Below, in pieces: positions 1 through 7,965 of a stretch of DNA of 64,000 nt. Location of the stretch: NCBI RefSeq assembly GCF_008274805.1, contig NZ_CP022579.1:3162001-3226000 (forward strand). The letters run 5' to 3'. The stretch comes from Oryzomicrobium terrae. GTDB taxonomy: Bacteria; Pseudomonadota; Gammaproteobacteria; Burkholderiales; Rhodocyclaceae. Position 1 is the stretch's first letter; each line of letters opens with the position of its first letter. The position numbers and the translations under genes are program-made. The notes beneath the pieces were generated by a model. That model had not been told where the DNA came from. It did not search any database and saw only the letters and a list, made by a program, of their open reading frames with translations.

Positions 1-60
1 GAAAGCAGAGAACGCCGCGGCAGGCACGTAGGCAGTACCAAATTTTCGCGCACGGCCTGA

Positions 61-131
61 AAACCCGCGCCAATACTCGATCTACAAGGTGCATGCCTGG
101 AAAGGCAATACTGGCGCGCCTTTCCAGGCAT
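61..131. repeat. Composite dispersed repeat, copy A (25-mer plus inverted 25-mer)
   Basis: A 25-nt unit starting CGCGCCAATACTCGATCT lies at 66-90 on the plus strand, and a second unit at 94-118 on the minus strand (CGCGCCAGTATT...CCAGGCA). A perfect 14-bp inverted repeat (93-106 with 118-131, loop 107-117) surrounds the second unit. The same 25-nt pattern recurs at 12703-12727 and twice at 29526-29590. The hairpin sits downstream of the minus-strand tolC-like gene and could also help end its transcript. Nothing else is evident between 132 and 220. Confidence 0.6.
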
Positions 132-220
132 CGTCCGCCCGATTCGGCGGCCTACCGGCTGAAACCGGGCGGCGCCACCCAGAGTTGATGCGCCCGCCGG
201 GTCTGCCCGGCACCAGGCAG

Positions 221-1555
221 TCAGTGCTCGAGCAGGGCGTTGACCTGGTCGATGTCCTCTTCGGCCAGGGTGCCCACGGCGGACTTCAGCTTGAGCTGGG
301 CCACCAGGGTATCGAGGCGCGACTTGGCCAGGTCTCGGGTGGTGGTATAGACCTGCTGCTCGGCGTTGAGCACGTCGATGTTGATGCGCACCCCCACCTC
401 GTAGCCCAGCTTGTTCGATTCCAGGGCCGAGGTGGACGACACCAGGGCCGCCTCGTAGGCCTTCACCTGGGCCAGGCCGCTCATCACCCCCAGGTAGGAC
501 TGCTGGGCCGTCAGGGCCGCATTGCGCTTGGCCCCTTCCAGGTTGGCGATGGCCGCCTGGCGCTGGGCCTGGGCTTCCCGGGTCTTGGAATTGACGTAAC
601 CGCCCTGGAAGATGGGGATGGTCAGTTGCAGGCCGACGTTGTAGGCATCGGTCTGGCTCTTCACCGCCACCGGCATGCCGTTGGCGTAACTTTGGGTAAC
701 CCCGGCGCTGTAGCCCTGGTTGGCCACCACGTCGAGGCTGGGCAGGTGGCCGGCGCGTTGCTTTTCCACTTCCCGCTCGGCCACTTCCAGGCCGGCCTGC
801 TGCACCTGCACCAGGAAATTGTCGCGCTGGGCCGACTCCACCCAGGTGGTCATCGCCTGGGGCTGGGGCGGCGTCAGTTGGGCATCGCGCTTGAGCCGGG
901 CCAAGTCGCCCGGCTCCCGGCCGATGATGGCGGCCAGGGCGCGGCGTTTGACTTCCAGGTCGGCCTCCGCCGCCAGTTCCTGGGCGGTGGCCAGGTCGAA
1001 GCGGGACTGGGCTTCGTGGGTATCGGTGATGGTAGCGGTACCCACCTCGAAGCTCTTTTTCGCCTGAGCCAATTGCTGAGCGATCGCCACCTTCTGGGCG
1101 CGCAGGGCGGTCAGGTTTTCCTGGGCGTAGAGCACGTCGAAATAGGCCTGGGCGACACGCAGCACCAGATCCTGGCGGGCCTGGGCGAACTGGGCTTCGG
1201 ACTGGGCCACCAGGGCGCCGGACTGGCGGTAGGCGGCAATGCGGTCCCAGCGGAAGATCGGCTGGGTCAGCTGCACGTTCCAGCCGTTGGCGTTGTACTC
1301 GCGGCGCATCGACGGGTTGCTGCCCAGCTTGATGTCGTTCTCGTTCCAGGTGGTGCTGGCGGTGCCCACCACCGACGGCAACAGTGCCGACAACCCCTGG
1401 GGCCGCTTTTCCTGACCGGCTTCAAGCGTGGCCCGGGCGGCGGCGTACTGCGGGTCGCTGGTCAGGGCCTGGCGATAGATCTGGGCCAGGTCCTCGGCGG
1501 CCAGGGCCTGACCAGCGACGGTCAGGGAAAGGGTGGCGAGCAGTGCGCGCATCAT
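221..1555 (-). CDS. tolC: TolC family outer-membrane efflux channel protein
   Basis: A 444-residue protein, the usual size for TolC. It should form the trimeric outer-membrane and periplasmic tunnel used by RND pumps and type I exporters. The N-terminus has a Sec signal (ALLATLSLTVAGQALA, cleaved before AEDLAQIY). Two OEP-type repeats follow, rich in Ala, Gln and Leu coiled-coil helices, each ending in the beta-barrel strand pattern. The first of two adjacent ATG codons (1555) is chosen because GGAG lies 8 nt upstream on the minus strand. The gene follows a rhodanese (22 nt gap) and pcm. The RND adaptor and pump lie further upstream on the same strand, so this is their likely outer-membrane partner. 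Confidence 0.9.
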   Translation of the reverse strand: MMRALLATLSLTVAGQALAAEDLAQIYRQALTSDPQYAAARATLEAGQEKRPQGLSALLPSVVGTASTTWNENDIKLGSNPSMRREYNANGWNVQLTQPIFRWDRIAAYRQSGALVAQSEAQFAQARQDLVLRVAQAYFDVLYAQENLTALRAQKVAIAQQLAQAKKSFEVGTATITDTHEAQSRFDLATAQELAAEADLEVKRRALAAIIGREPGDLARLKRDAQLTPPQPQAMTTWVESAQRDNFLVQVQQAGLEVAEREVEKQRAGHLPSLDVVANQGYSAGVTQSYANGMPVAVKSQTDAYNVGLQLTIPIFQGGYVNSKTREAQAQRQAAIANLEGAKRNAALTAQQSYLGVMSGLAQVKAYEAALVSSTSALESNKLGYEVGVRINIDVLNAEQQVYTTTRDLAKSRLDTLVAQLKLKSAVGTLAEEDIDQVNALLEH

Positions 1556-1577
1556 GCCGGGATCTCCGCGGGAAGAA

Positions 1578-1910
1578 TCAGTAGGTGGGCATGGCCGGGT
1601 CCACGTCCGCGGCCCAGCCGTGAACGCCCCCTGCCAGGTTGAATACCGGTTCCACCCCGGCCCGCTCGATGAACATCGCCACCTGCATGCTGCGCCCACC
1701 ATGGTGGCAAATGCATACCACCGGCAACCCTTCCGGCCGCTCGTTCAGCTCCTCCCAGCGCGCCGGGATCTGTCCCATGGGCACGTGCCGGCTATTCGGC
1801 AGGTGACACAGGGCGAATTCCCAGGGTTCCCGGACGTCCAGCAACAGGGGCTTGGCCCGGTCGGGATCGGCCAGCCAGTCGGCCAGGTCGCGGGGAGAGA
1901 GATTCTGCAT
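1578..1910 (-). CDS. Rhodanese-like single-domain sulfurtransferase
   Basis: A 110-residue protein consisting of one rhodanese domain, close in size to GlpE and PspE. The conserved opening LLLDVREPWEFALCHLPNSRH (residues about 22-42) and the active-site loop CHHGGRSMQ carrying the catalytic Cys are intact, followed by the family's closing NLAGGVHGWA. It has no signal peptide, so it is cytoplasmic. The acceptor is unknown; the family moves sulfane sulfur to cyanide, thioredoxin or other thiols. It lies between pcm and tolC with gaps of about 22 nt, which suggests one transcript. Confidence 0.88.
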   Translation of the reverse strand: MQNLSPRDLADWLADPDRAKPLLLDVREPWEFALCHLPNSRHVPMGQIPARWEELNERPEGLPVVCICHHGGRSMQVAMFIERAGVEPVFNLAGGVHGWAADVDPAMPTY

Positions 1911-1932
1911 GGTCGGTCCGGAAGGAAGGCGC

Positions 1933-2598
1933 TTAGAAGCGGAAGGTGCTCGGCTGGGGCGCGTTCTGCAGGGCAGGCACCACGGTTTCGAACAGGTTCA
2001 GGGTGGAATAGGTGTGGGGCGCGGTGCAGGTGACGATCTGGGCTTCCATCACCGGCGCGGTACCGACGATGGCTGCCAGCCGGCCACCGACCTTGAGTTG
2101 ACCGAGCAGGGCTTCGGGCAGCACCGGCACGGCTCCCGAGACGACGATCACGTCGTAGGGGGCGCCGGCGGACCAGCCTTGCAGGCCGTCACCCACTTCG
2201 ACCCGGGCGTTGGCGACGCCGGCGGCCTTGAGGTTGGCGGCGGCGGTCTTGGCCAGCTCGGGGATGATCTCGACGCTGGTCACCTGGGCGGCCTTGGCGG
2301 CCAGCAGGGCGGCCATGTAACCGGAGCCGGTGCCCACTTCGAGCACCTTGTCGGTCTTCTTGACGGCCAGTTCCTGGAGCAGGCGGGCTTCGAGCTTGGG
2401 CTGCAGCATCACCTGGCCGTGGCCGATGGGCAGTTCCAGGTCGGCGAAGGCCAGGGCGCGGGATTCGGCCGGCACGAACTCTTCGCGCTTGACCGCGAAC
2501 AGCAGGTCGAGCACCGACGTATCGAGCACGTCCCAGGGACGGATCTGCTGCTCGACCATGTTGAAGCGGGCCTGCTCGAAATTCAGTGTGCTTTCCAT
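1933..2598 (-). CDS. pcm: Protein-L-isoaspartate O-methyltransferase
   Basis: A 221-residue class I SAM methyltransferase of the Pcm family, which methylates isoaspartyl residues in aged proteins to start their repair. It shows the N-terminal QQIRPWDVLD element, the SAM-binding glycine motif VLEVGTGSGYMAALLA (about residues 87-102) and the acidic ribose-binding residue in SVEI. Residues 2599-2742 are open in frame but lack family similarity, so the start is placed at 2598. A GGAGAAGG ribosome site lies 7 nt upstream. A TATAAT box (2677-2682) on the minus strand may let it be transcribed separately from the pump genes. Confidence 0.9.
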   Translation of the reverse strand: MESTLNFEQARFNMVEQQIRPWDVLDTSVLDLLFAVKREEFVPAESRALAFADLELPIGHGQVMLQPKLEARLLQELAVKKTDKVLEVGTGSGYMAALLAAKAAQVTSVEIIPELAKTAAANLKAAGVANARVEVGDGLQGWSAGAPYDVIVVSGAVPVLPEALLGQLKVGGRLAAIVGTAPVMEAQIVTCTAPHTYSTLNLFETVVPALQNAPQPSTFRF

Positions 2599-2676
2599 TT
2601 CCTTGCCTTCTCCATCGTTTCCCGGGTTCACGTTGCACCAGCGCGCGCCATGGGCGGAATCGCGCAAAACCTCGGG

Positions 2677-2682
2677 ATTATA
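2677..2682 (-). promoter_or_regulatory. Putative -10 box (TATAAT) for pcm
   Basis: Read on the minus strand this is GGTATAATCCCG, a perfect sigma-70 -10 hexamer about 79 nt before the pcm start, and it overlaps the stop codon of the RND pump gene. No good -35 is seen at the expected spacing. The same GGTATAATCCC string precedes uppP. Confidence 0.4.
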
Positions 2683-5600
2683 CCGCAGGGGCCGCGGCCT
2701 CCTGCTGCCCCGCCTGGGGACGCACCCGGAACCAGGCGGCATACAGCGCCGGCAGGTAGAGCAGGGTGAGCGCCGTGGCGAACAGCAAGCCGCCCATGAT
2801 CGCCACCGCCATCGGGCCGAAGAAGGTCGAGCGGGTGAGCGGAATCATCGCCAGGATGGCCGTGGCGGCGGTCAGCACCACCGGGCGGAAACGCCGTACC
2901 GTGGCCTCGACGATGGCCCGCCAGGGCGCCATTCCGGAACGGATGTCCTGCTCGATCTGGTCCACCAGGATCACCGAGTTGCGCATGATCATCCCCAGCA
3001 GGGCGATGGTGCCGAGCATGGCGACGAAGCCGAAGGGCCGGTTGAAGAGCAGCAGGAACACCGTCACCCCGATCAACCCCAGGGGGGCGGTGAGCACCAC
3101 CAGCATGGTGCGCGAGAAGCTGTTGAGCTGGACCATCAGCACCGTCAGCACGGTGAAGATGAACAGGGGCATGCCGGCGGCCACCGACGACGAGCCCTTG
3201 GCGGCCTCCTCCACGGTACCGCCGGTCTCCAGGGTGTAGCCCGGCGGCAGCGCAGCGCGAACCGGCTCCAGTTGGGGCAGCAGCTGGGCGGTGACGGTGG
3301 GCGCCTGGATGCGACTGTCGTAGATCTGGCCGCGCACGGTGATGGTCGGCAGCCGGTTGCGCCGCCAGATCAGGCCGTCCTCCAGTTCGTAGCGCACCTT
3401 GGCCACCTGGGCCAGGGGCACGGTACGGCCGGCCCGGGTCGGCACGTTGAGGGTTTCCAGCTGGGACAGGTAGGTGCGTTCGCGCTGGTCGCCACGCAAC
3501 AGGACCTCGATGGTGCGGTTCTTCTCGCGGAATTCGGTGGCTTTCAGCCCGATCAGGGCCGTGTTGAGCAACTGGGCCAGCTCGCTGGTGGACACGCCCA
3601 ACTGGCGCGCCTTGTCCTGGTCCACTTCGAGACGCAGCACCTTGGACGGCTCGTCCCAGTCGAACTGCACATCGGACAGGTTGCCGTTGGCGCGCAGCAC
3701 CGCCGCCACCTTCTCGGCCTGGGCGCGCAGGGTCGGCAGGTGCTCACCGCTGACCCGGAACTGGACGGGGAAACCCACCGGCGGCCCGTTCTCCAGGCGG
3801 GTAATGTTGGCCCGCACCGGGGCGAAGCCGGCGTCCTCCTGGAACAGCCGGATCAGATGGCCGCGCAGCGCCTCCCGGTCCTCGATGCTGCGGGTGAGCA
3901 CGACGAACTGGGCGAAGGCAGTCTGGGGCAATTGCTGATCCAGGGGCAGGTAGAAGCGCGGGCTGCCGGTGCCGACCCAGGCCACGTAGTTCTCCACGCC
4001 CGCTTCCTTGGCCAGCATGGTTTCGAGGCGCTTGACCACTTGCTCGGTAGCGGTGAACGAGGAGCCTTCGGGCAGGCGCAGATCCACCATCAGCTCCAGC
4101 CGGGTCGAGCTGGGGAAGAACTGCTGCTGGACGAAGCGGAAGCCCACCAGGGCGGTGACGAACACTGCCAGGGTGGCGGCAATCACCAGCCAGCGGCGCT
4201 TGACGCACCAGTCCACCAGGGCGCGGAAGCGGTGGTAGAAGGGGGTGTTGTAGATGTCTTCCGGGTGGTCGTGGTGGTCCTCGACCCGGGAAGCGGTGAG
4301 CCGCTCCATCCAGCCGTTCACCGTGGTTTCCAGGCGCGGAAAGCGGGTCGACAGGTGGGCCAGCAGCGGGTGCAGCCAGCGCTGGCGCAGCCGATAGGAC
4401 AGCCGGCTTTCCTTGGGCGCCAGGGGGTCGGGCAGCATGTGGTAGCCCAGGTAGGGAATCACCACCACCGCCGCCACCCAGGAGGTGAGCAGGGCGATGG
4501 CGTTCACCTGGAAGATCGAGCGAGTGTATTCGCCGGTGGCCGACTGGGCGGTGGCGATCGGCAGGAAGCCGGCCACGGTGACCAGGGTGCCGGAGAGCAT
4601 CGGCCCGGCGGTGGAGGTGTAGGCGAAAGCCGCCGCCTTGCTCCGCTCCCAGCCCTGCTCCATCTTCACCACCATCATCTCCACGGCGATGATGGCGTCG
4701 TCCACTAGCAGCCCCAGGGCCAGCACCAGCGCCCCCAGGGAAATCTTGTGCAGGCCGACGCCGAAGTACTGCATGAGCAGGAAGGTGGCGGCCAGCACCA
4801 GGGGGATCGACACCGCCACCACCAGGCCGGTGCGCAGGCCCAGGGAAAAGAAACAGGTGATCAGCACGATGATCACCGCCTCGGCCAGGGCACGTACGAA
4901 TTCGTTGATCGAGCGCTGCACCGCCTTGGGCTGGCTGGCTACCTCGCGGAACTCCAGGCCGGCGGGCAGTTCCGCCTTGAGCCGGGCGGTTTCCTCGTCC
5001 AGGGCGCGGCCGAGTCGGATGATGTCGCCCCCCGGCGCCATCGACACGCCAAGCCCGAGGGATTCCTCGCCCATGAAACGCATGCGCGGCTGAGGGGGCT
5101 CGCTGTAGCCGCGCTTGACCTCGGCGATGTCGCCCAGGCGGATCAGTCGGTTGCCGGCACGGAGCATGGTGTCGCGCACCGCCGCCACGCTGTCGTAAGC
5201 CCCGGACAGGCGCAGCCGCACCCGGTCCTCGCGGGTTTCGAAATAGCCCGGTTCGGTCACCGCGTTCTGCCGCGCCAGGGCCTCGCTGATGGTGGTCAGG
5301 TCAAGGCCCAGGTTGGCTAGCTTGATGTTCGATAACTCGACGAAGATCTTGTCGTCCTGGTCGCCGAACAGGTCCACCTTGGCCACGTCCTTGACCTGCA
5401 ACAGCCGGTTGCGAATACGGTCGGCGTAGTCCCGCAGTTCGGTGGCGGAATAGCCGGGGCCGCTCAGGGCGTAGATGTTGCCGAAGGTGTCGCCGAACTC
5501 GTCGTTGAAATAGGGTCCCTGGATGCCGCTGGGCAATTGATAGCGCATGTCGCCGATGCGCTTGCGCACCTGGTAGAACAGGTCCGGCACCTGGGCCGGC

Positions 5601-5911
5601 GGGGTGGAATCCTTGGCCTGGAAGATCACCACCGATTCGCCGGGCCGCGAATAGCTGCGCAGGATGTCCACCTGGGGGGCCTGCTGCAGGGTCTTCTCGA
5701 TCTTGTCGGTGACCTGTTGCTCCACCTCCCGGGCGCTGGCGCCGGGCCAATTGGTGCGCACCACCATCACCTTGAAGGTGAACGGCGGGTCTTCCGACTG
5801 GCCGAGTTTGTTGTAGGCCAGGGCGCCAAGCAGGGCCAGGACGAAGATCAGGTAGCGCACCAGGGGCTGGTGCGCCAGAGCCCACTCGGACAGGTTGAAG
5901 CGGCCGGTCAC
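2678..5911 (-). CDS. RND efflux pump, inner-membrane permease subunit (AcrB/TriC type)
   Basis: A 1077-residue permease of the hydrophobe/amphiphile efflux RND family, a proton-driven exporter. TM1 is near residues 18-35 (LVRYLIFVLALLGALAY). A first periplasmic porter region precedes TM2-6, which carry the family's GLLVDDAIIAVE motif with the paired Asp of TM4. The pattern repeats in the second half (TM7-12, with VILVDQIEQDI). The start is the GTG at 5911, which overlaps the adaptor stop in GTGA; the open frame upstream has no family match. The last residues (QEAAAPAV) are a short tail. Sequence resembles the TriC/MexK-like branch more than AcrB itself. Substrate is not predictable. Confidence 0.9.
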   Translation of the reverse strand: MTGRFNLSEWALAHQPLVRYLIFVLALLGALAYNKLGQSEDPPFTFKVMVVRTNWPGASAREVEQQVTDKIEKTLQQAPQVDILRSYSRPGESVVIFQAKDSTPPAQVPDLFYQVRKRIGDMRYQLPSGIQGPYFNDEFGDTFGNIYALSGPGYSATELRDYADRIRNRLLQVKDVAKVDLFGDQDDKIFVELSNIKLANLGLDLTTISEALARQNAVTEPGYFETREDRVRLRLSGAYDSVAAVRDTMLRAGNRLIRLGDIAEVKRGYSEPPQPRMRFMGEESLGLGVSMAPGGDIIRLGRALDEETARLKAELPAGLEFREVASQPKAVQRSINEFVRALAEAVIIVLITCFFSLGLRTGLVVAVSIPLVLAATFLLMQYFGVGLHKISLGALVLALGLLVDDAIIAVEMMVVKMEQGWERSKAAAFAYTSTAGPMLSGTLVTVAGFLPIATAQSATGEYTRSIFQVNAIALLTSWVAAVVVIPYLGYHMLPDPLAPKESRLSYRLRQRWLHPLLAHLSTRFPRLETTVNGWMERLTASRVEDHHDHPEDIYNTPFYHRFRALVDWCVKRRWLVIAATLAVFVTALVGFRFVQQQFFPSSTRLELMVDLRLPEGSSFTATEQVVKRLETMLAKEAGVENYVAWVGTGSPRFYLPLDQQLPQTAFAQFVVLTRSIEDREALRGHLIRLFQEDAGFAPVRANITRLENGPPVGFPVQFRVSGEHLPTLRAQAEKVAAVLRANGNLSDVQFDWDEPSKVLRLEVDQDKARQLGVSTSELAQLLNTALIGLKATEFREKNRTIEVLLRGDQRERTYLSQLETLNVPTRAGRTVPLAQVAKVRYELEDGLIWRRNRLPTITVRGQIYDSRIQAPTVTAQLLPQLEPVRAALPPGYTLETGGTVEEAAKGSSSVAAGMPLFIFTVLTVLMVQLNSFSRTMLVVLTAPLGLIGVTVFLLLFNRPFGFVAMLGTIALLGMIMRNSVILVDQIEQDIRSGMAPWRAIVEATVRRFRPVVLTAATAILAMIPLTRSTFFGPMAVAIMGGLLFATALTLLYLPALYAAWFRVRPQAGQQEAAAPAV

Positions 5912-7080
5912 TTGGCGCCCCCGGCGGAAGCAGCTGCTGCGCTGAGCGCAGGGGGAGCCTCGCCGGGTAGGCTCTCGGCCCGCACCAACTGGCCCGGCTG
6001 GAGCTTGTGACCGCCCCGCGACACCACCCATTCACCGGCCGCCACGCCACTCACGAGCACCCCGTCTTCCCGGTACTGGGCCACCGTCACCGGACGCGCT
6101 TCGGCCTTGACCGGGCCGGCGGGCGCACCGGCCAGCACCCACACCACCGGCTTGCCCGCGGCCTGGACCAAGCCTCCCGGGGGCACCAGCACCACCCCAG
6201 ACTGGGCGGTCGCCCCATTGCCGGCCACCACGGTGGCGGTCATGCCCAGGCGGACGGCCTCGTCCTCGCCCTTGGTAGCCGGCCGCAGGGTTACCTTGAC
6301 GACGAAAGCCCGGCTGGCGGACTCCCCTGCCGGGGCGATCTCGCGCACCACACCGTCGATCAGGGGCAGGGGCCGGGCCCACAGGCTGACCTTGACCGGC
6401 TGGCCGATCTTGAAGGCGCCCACCTGGGATTCGCCGGCGGCGATCACCACTTCCTTTTCCCCATCCGGCGCCAGGCGCAGCACCGGCTGGCCGGCGGACA
6501 CCACCTGCCCCTGTTCAGCGAAGTACTGGGTGACCACCCCGGCCACGTCCGCCGTCAGGGTGGCGTAGCCCGACTGGTTACCGGCCACCGTCGCCTGGGC
6601 CCGGGCCGCCTCGCTCCGCGCCGCGGCGGCGTCGTAGGCCGCCTGCTTCTGGTCCAGGGCCGCCTGGCTGATAAAATTCTGGCTGCGCAGGGCCCGGGTC
6701 CGCTCCAAATCCACCCGGGCCAGCTTCAGATCGGCTTCGGCCTGGGCCTGCTGGGCCCGGGAGGCGGCCGCCGACAGGCGCACATCCTCGGGATCGAGGC
6801 GGGCCAGCACCTCCCCAGGCTTCACCCGGGTACCCGGATCCACCAGGCGGACCGCCAGCTTGCCGGCGATGCGAAACGCCAGGTCGGCCTCACGGCGGGC
6901 CCGCACTTCCCCGGAAAAAACCTGACCACCATCGGGAGCAGGGCGAGCTTGGGCTACCAGCACAGGCAAGGGTGGGGCGGAGGTTTCCGGGGCCGGCCCG
7001 CAGGCGGCGAGAAGCAAGGCCGGCAGCAAACACAAGGCCGCGCGGGCAGGGCGAAACGAAAAGTCACGGAAGGTGTGCAT
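5908..7080 (-). CDS. RND efflux periplasmic adaptor subunit, lipoprotein (HlyD/AcrA family)
   Basis: A 390-residue membrane-fusion protein that bridges the RND pump and the TolC channel. The lipoprotein signal ends in LLPALLLAAC, so Cys at about residue 25 should be lipidated. Then come a biotinyl-lipoyl-like half (LAFRIAGKLAVRLVDPGTRV), a hairpin of Ala/Gln-rich helices (about 95-155), the second lipoyl half (GVVTQYFAEQGQVVSAGQPV) and a beta-barrel. The start at 7080 is set by the signal peptide; its ribosome site is weak. Its stop overlaps the pump start by 4 nt, which indicates translational coupling. Confidence 0.9.
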   Translation of the reverse strand: MHTFRDFSFRPARAALCLLPALLLAACGPAPETSAPPLPVLVAQARPAPDGGQVFSGEVRARREADLAFRIAGKLAVRLVDPGTRVKPGEVLARLDPEDVRLSAAASRAQQAQAEADLKLARVDLERTRALRSQNFISQAALDQKQAAYDAAAARSEAARAQATVAGNQSGYATLTADVAGVVTQYFAEQGQVVSAGQPVLRLAPDGEKEVVIAAGESQVGAFKIGQPVKVSLWARPLPLIDGVVREIAPAGESASRAFVVKVTLRPATKGEDEAVRLGMTATVVAGNGATAQSGVVLVPPGGLVQAAGKPVVWVLAGAPAGPVKAEARPVTVAQYREDGVLVSGVAAGEWVVSRGGHKLQPGQLVRAESLPGEAPPALSAAAASAGGAK

Positions 7081-7133
7081 GGCGGTGGTCGCAGGCCGGA
7101 ATGCGGACAAGGAAGGGGACAAGGGCCGGGCGC

Positions 7134-7805
7134 TCAGGCGCCGCCGGCGGAACGGGCGCGCAGGCCGTCCAGTGACAGGTCCAGGTGGGTGCGCAGGTAA
7201 CGCTCGGTGTCGTAGTTGGTATCGGACGGGCAGCAAGGCCCCATGGAATAGCGCCAGATGGCGAGCATCAGCAGGGGGGCGATGACCACGTCGATGGCGG
7301 TTTCCACGTTCACGGGACGGAATTCGCCGGCAGCCATGCCCCGTTCCAGGGTCAGGGCCAACAGCTGCCGCCCAGGGACGATCACGTTGGCGTAGTAGTA
7401 CTCGGCCACGGCGGGGAAATTGCGCGCTTCGCTGATCATCAGCTTGGGGATGCCGCCCAGCGGGCCGGCGCCGATCAGGGCCCACCAGGCCATCAGCAGT
7501 TCTTCGAGCAAGGCAGCGGCGCTGCCCTGGTAGGACGCCACCCGGACCGCCGCCTCTTTCAGCGCCGGCACCATGCCCTCGCGGATGACCGCCTCGAACA
7601 GGGCCTCCTTGCTGTCGAAGTACAGATAGAGCGTCCCCTTGGACACCCCGGCCCGGGCCGCCACGTCGTCCAGACGGGTGGCGGCGAAGCCGCGCTCGAC
7701 GAACAGTTCCAGAGCGGCGGCCATCAGCTCCTGGGGGCGAGCCTCCTTGCGCCGGCGGCGGGAAGGAGCGGAAGCAGCGGGATCGGGGGGTGGGGTGGGA
7801 GCCAT
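7134..7805 (-). CDS. TetR/AcrR family transcriptional regulator of the efflux operon
   Basis: A 223-residue regulator. The N-terminal helix-turn-helix domain (about residues 25-75) includes LDDVAARAGVSKGTLYLYF, the typical TetR recognition helix. The C-terminal ligand-binding domain is of the TetR C-terminal type. It is the first gene of the tetR-adaptor-pump series, 53 nt before the adaptor, so it probably represses its own operon until an efflux substrate binds. A perfect palindrome at 7820-7833, 15 nt before the start, is the likely operator. The start at 7805 avoids coding through that operator. Confidence 0.88.
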   Translation of the reverse strand: MAPTPPPDPAASAPSRRRRKEARPQELMAAALELFVERGFAATRLDDVAARAGVSKGTLYLYFDSKEALFEAVIREGMVPALKEAAVRVASYQGSAAALLEELLMAWWALIGAGPLGGIPKLMISEARNFPAVAEYYYANVIVPGRQLLALTLERGMAAGEFRPVNVETAIDVVIAPLLMLAIWRYSMGPCCPSDTNYDTERYLRTHLDLSLDGLRARSAGGA

Positions 7806-7819
7806 GGCAAAAATAACTA

Positions 7820-7833
7820 ACTGACCAGTCAGT
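7820..7833. promoter_or_regulatory. Palindromic operator for the TetR regulator
   Basis: ACTGAC-CA-GTCAGT, a perfect 6+6 inverted repeat with a 2-nt centre, 15 nt before the tetR start. TetR/AcrR operators of efflux operons often carry such TGAC..GTCA arms. Binding by the adjacent regulator is inferred. Confidence 0.6.
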
Positions 7834-7913
7834 AAACTAACGAACCATGACGCCGGCGTCAAACCCTTTTTACCGGTATTGAACCTGGGGCAACGACCTC
7901 GGCGGCGTAAACG

Positions 7914-7944
7914 AACACAGGGCGCGAAGATCGCGCCCTGTGTT
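7914..7944 (-). terminator. Terminator hairpin after the carbonic anhydrase gene
   Basis: A perfect 14-bp stem (7914-7927 with 7931-7944) with a 3-nt loop, 22 nt beyond the stop of the minus-strand carbonic anhydrase gene. On the minus strand it is followed by CGTTTACG, so the T-tract is poor, but the stem is strong. It separates that gene from the efflux operon. Confidence 0.6.
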
Positions 7945-7965
7945 GTTGTGCTCGGTCACCCGCGG

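Noticed and set aside
89-1642. A 517-codon plus-strand open frame over the tolC-like gene
   Set aside because: It has low-complexity composition and mirrors a well-supported gene on the other strand.
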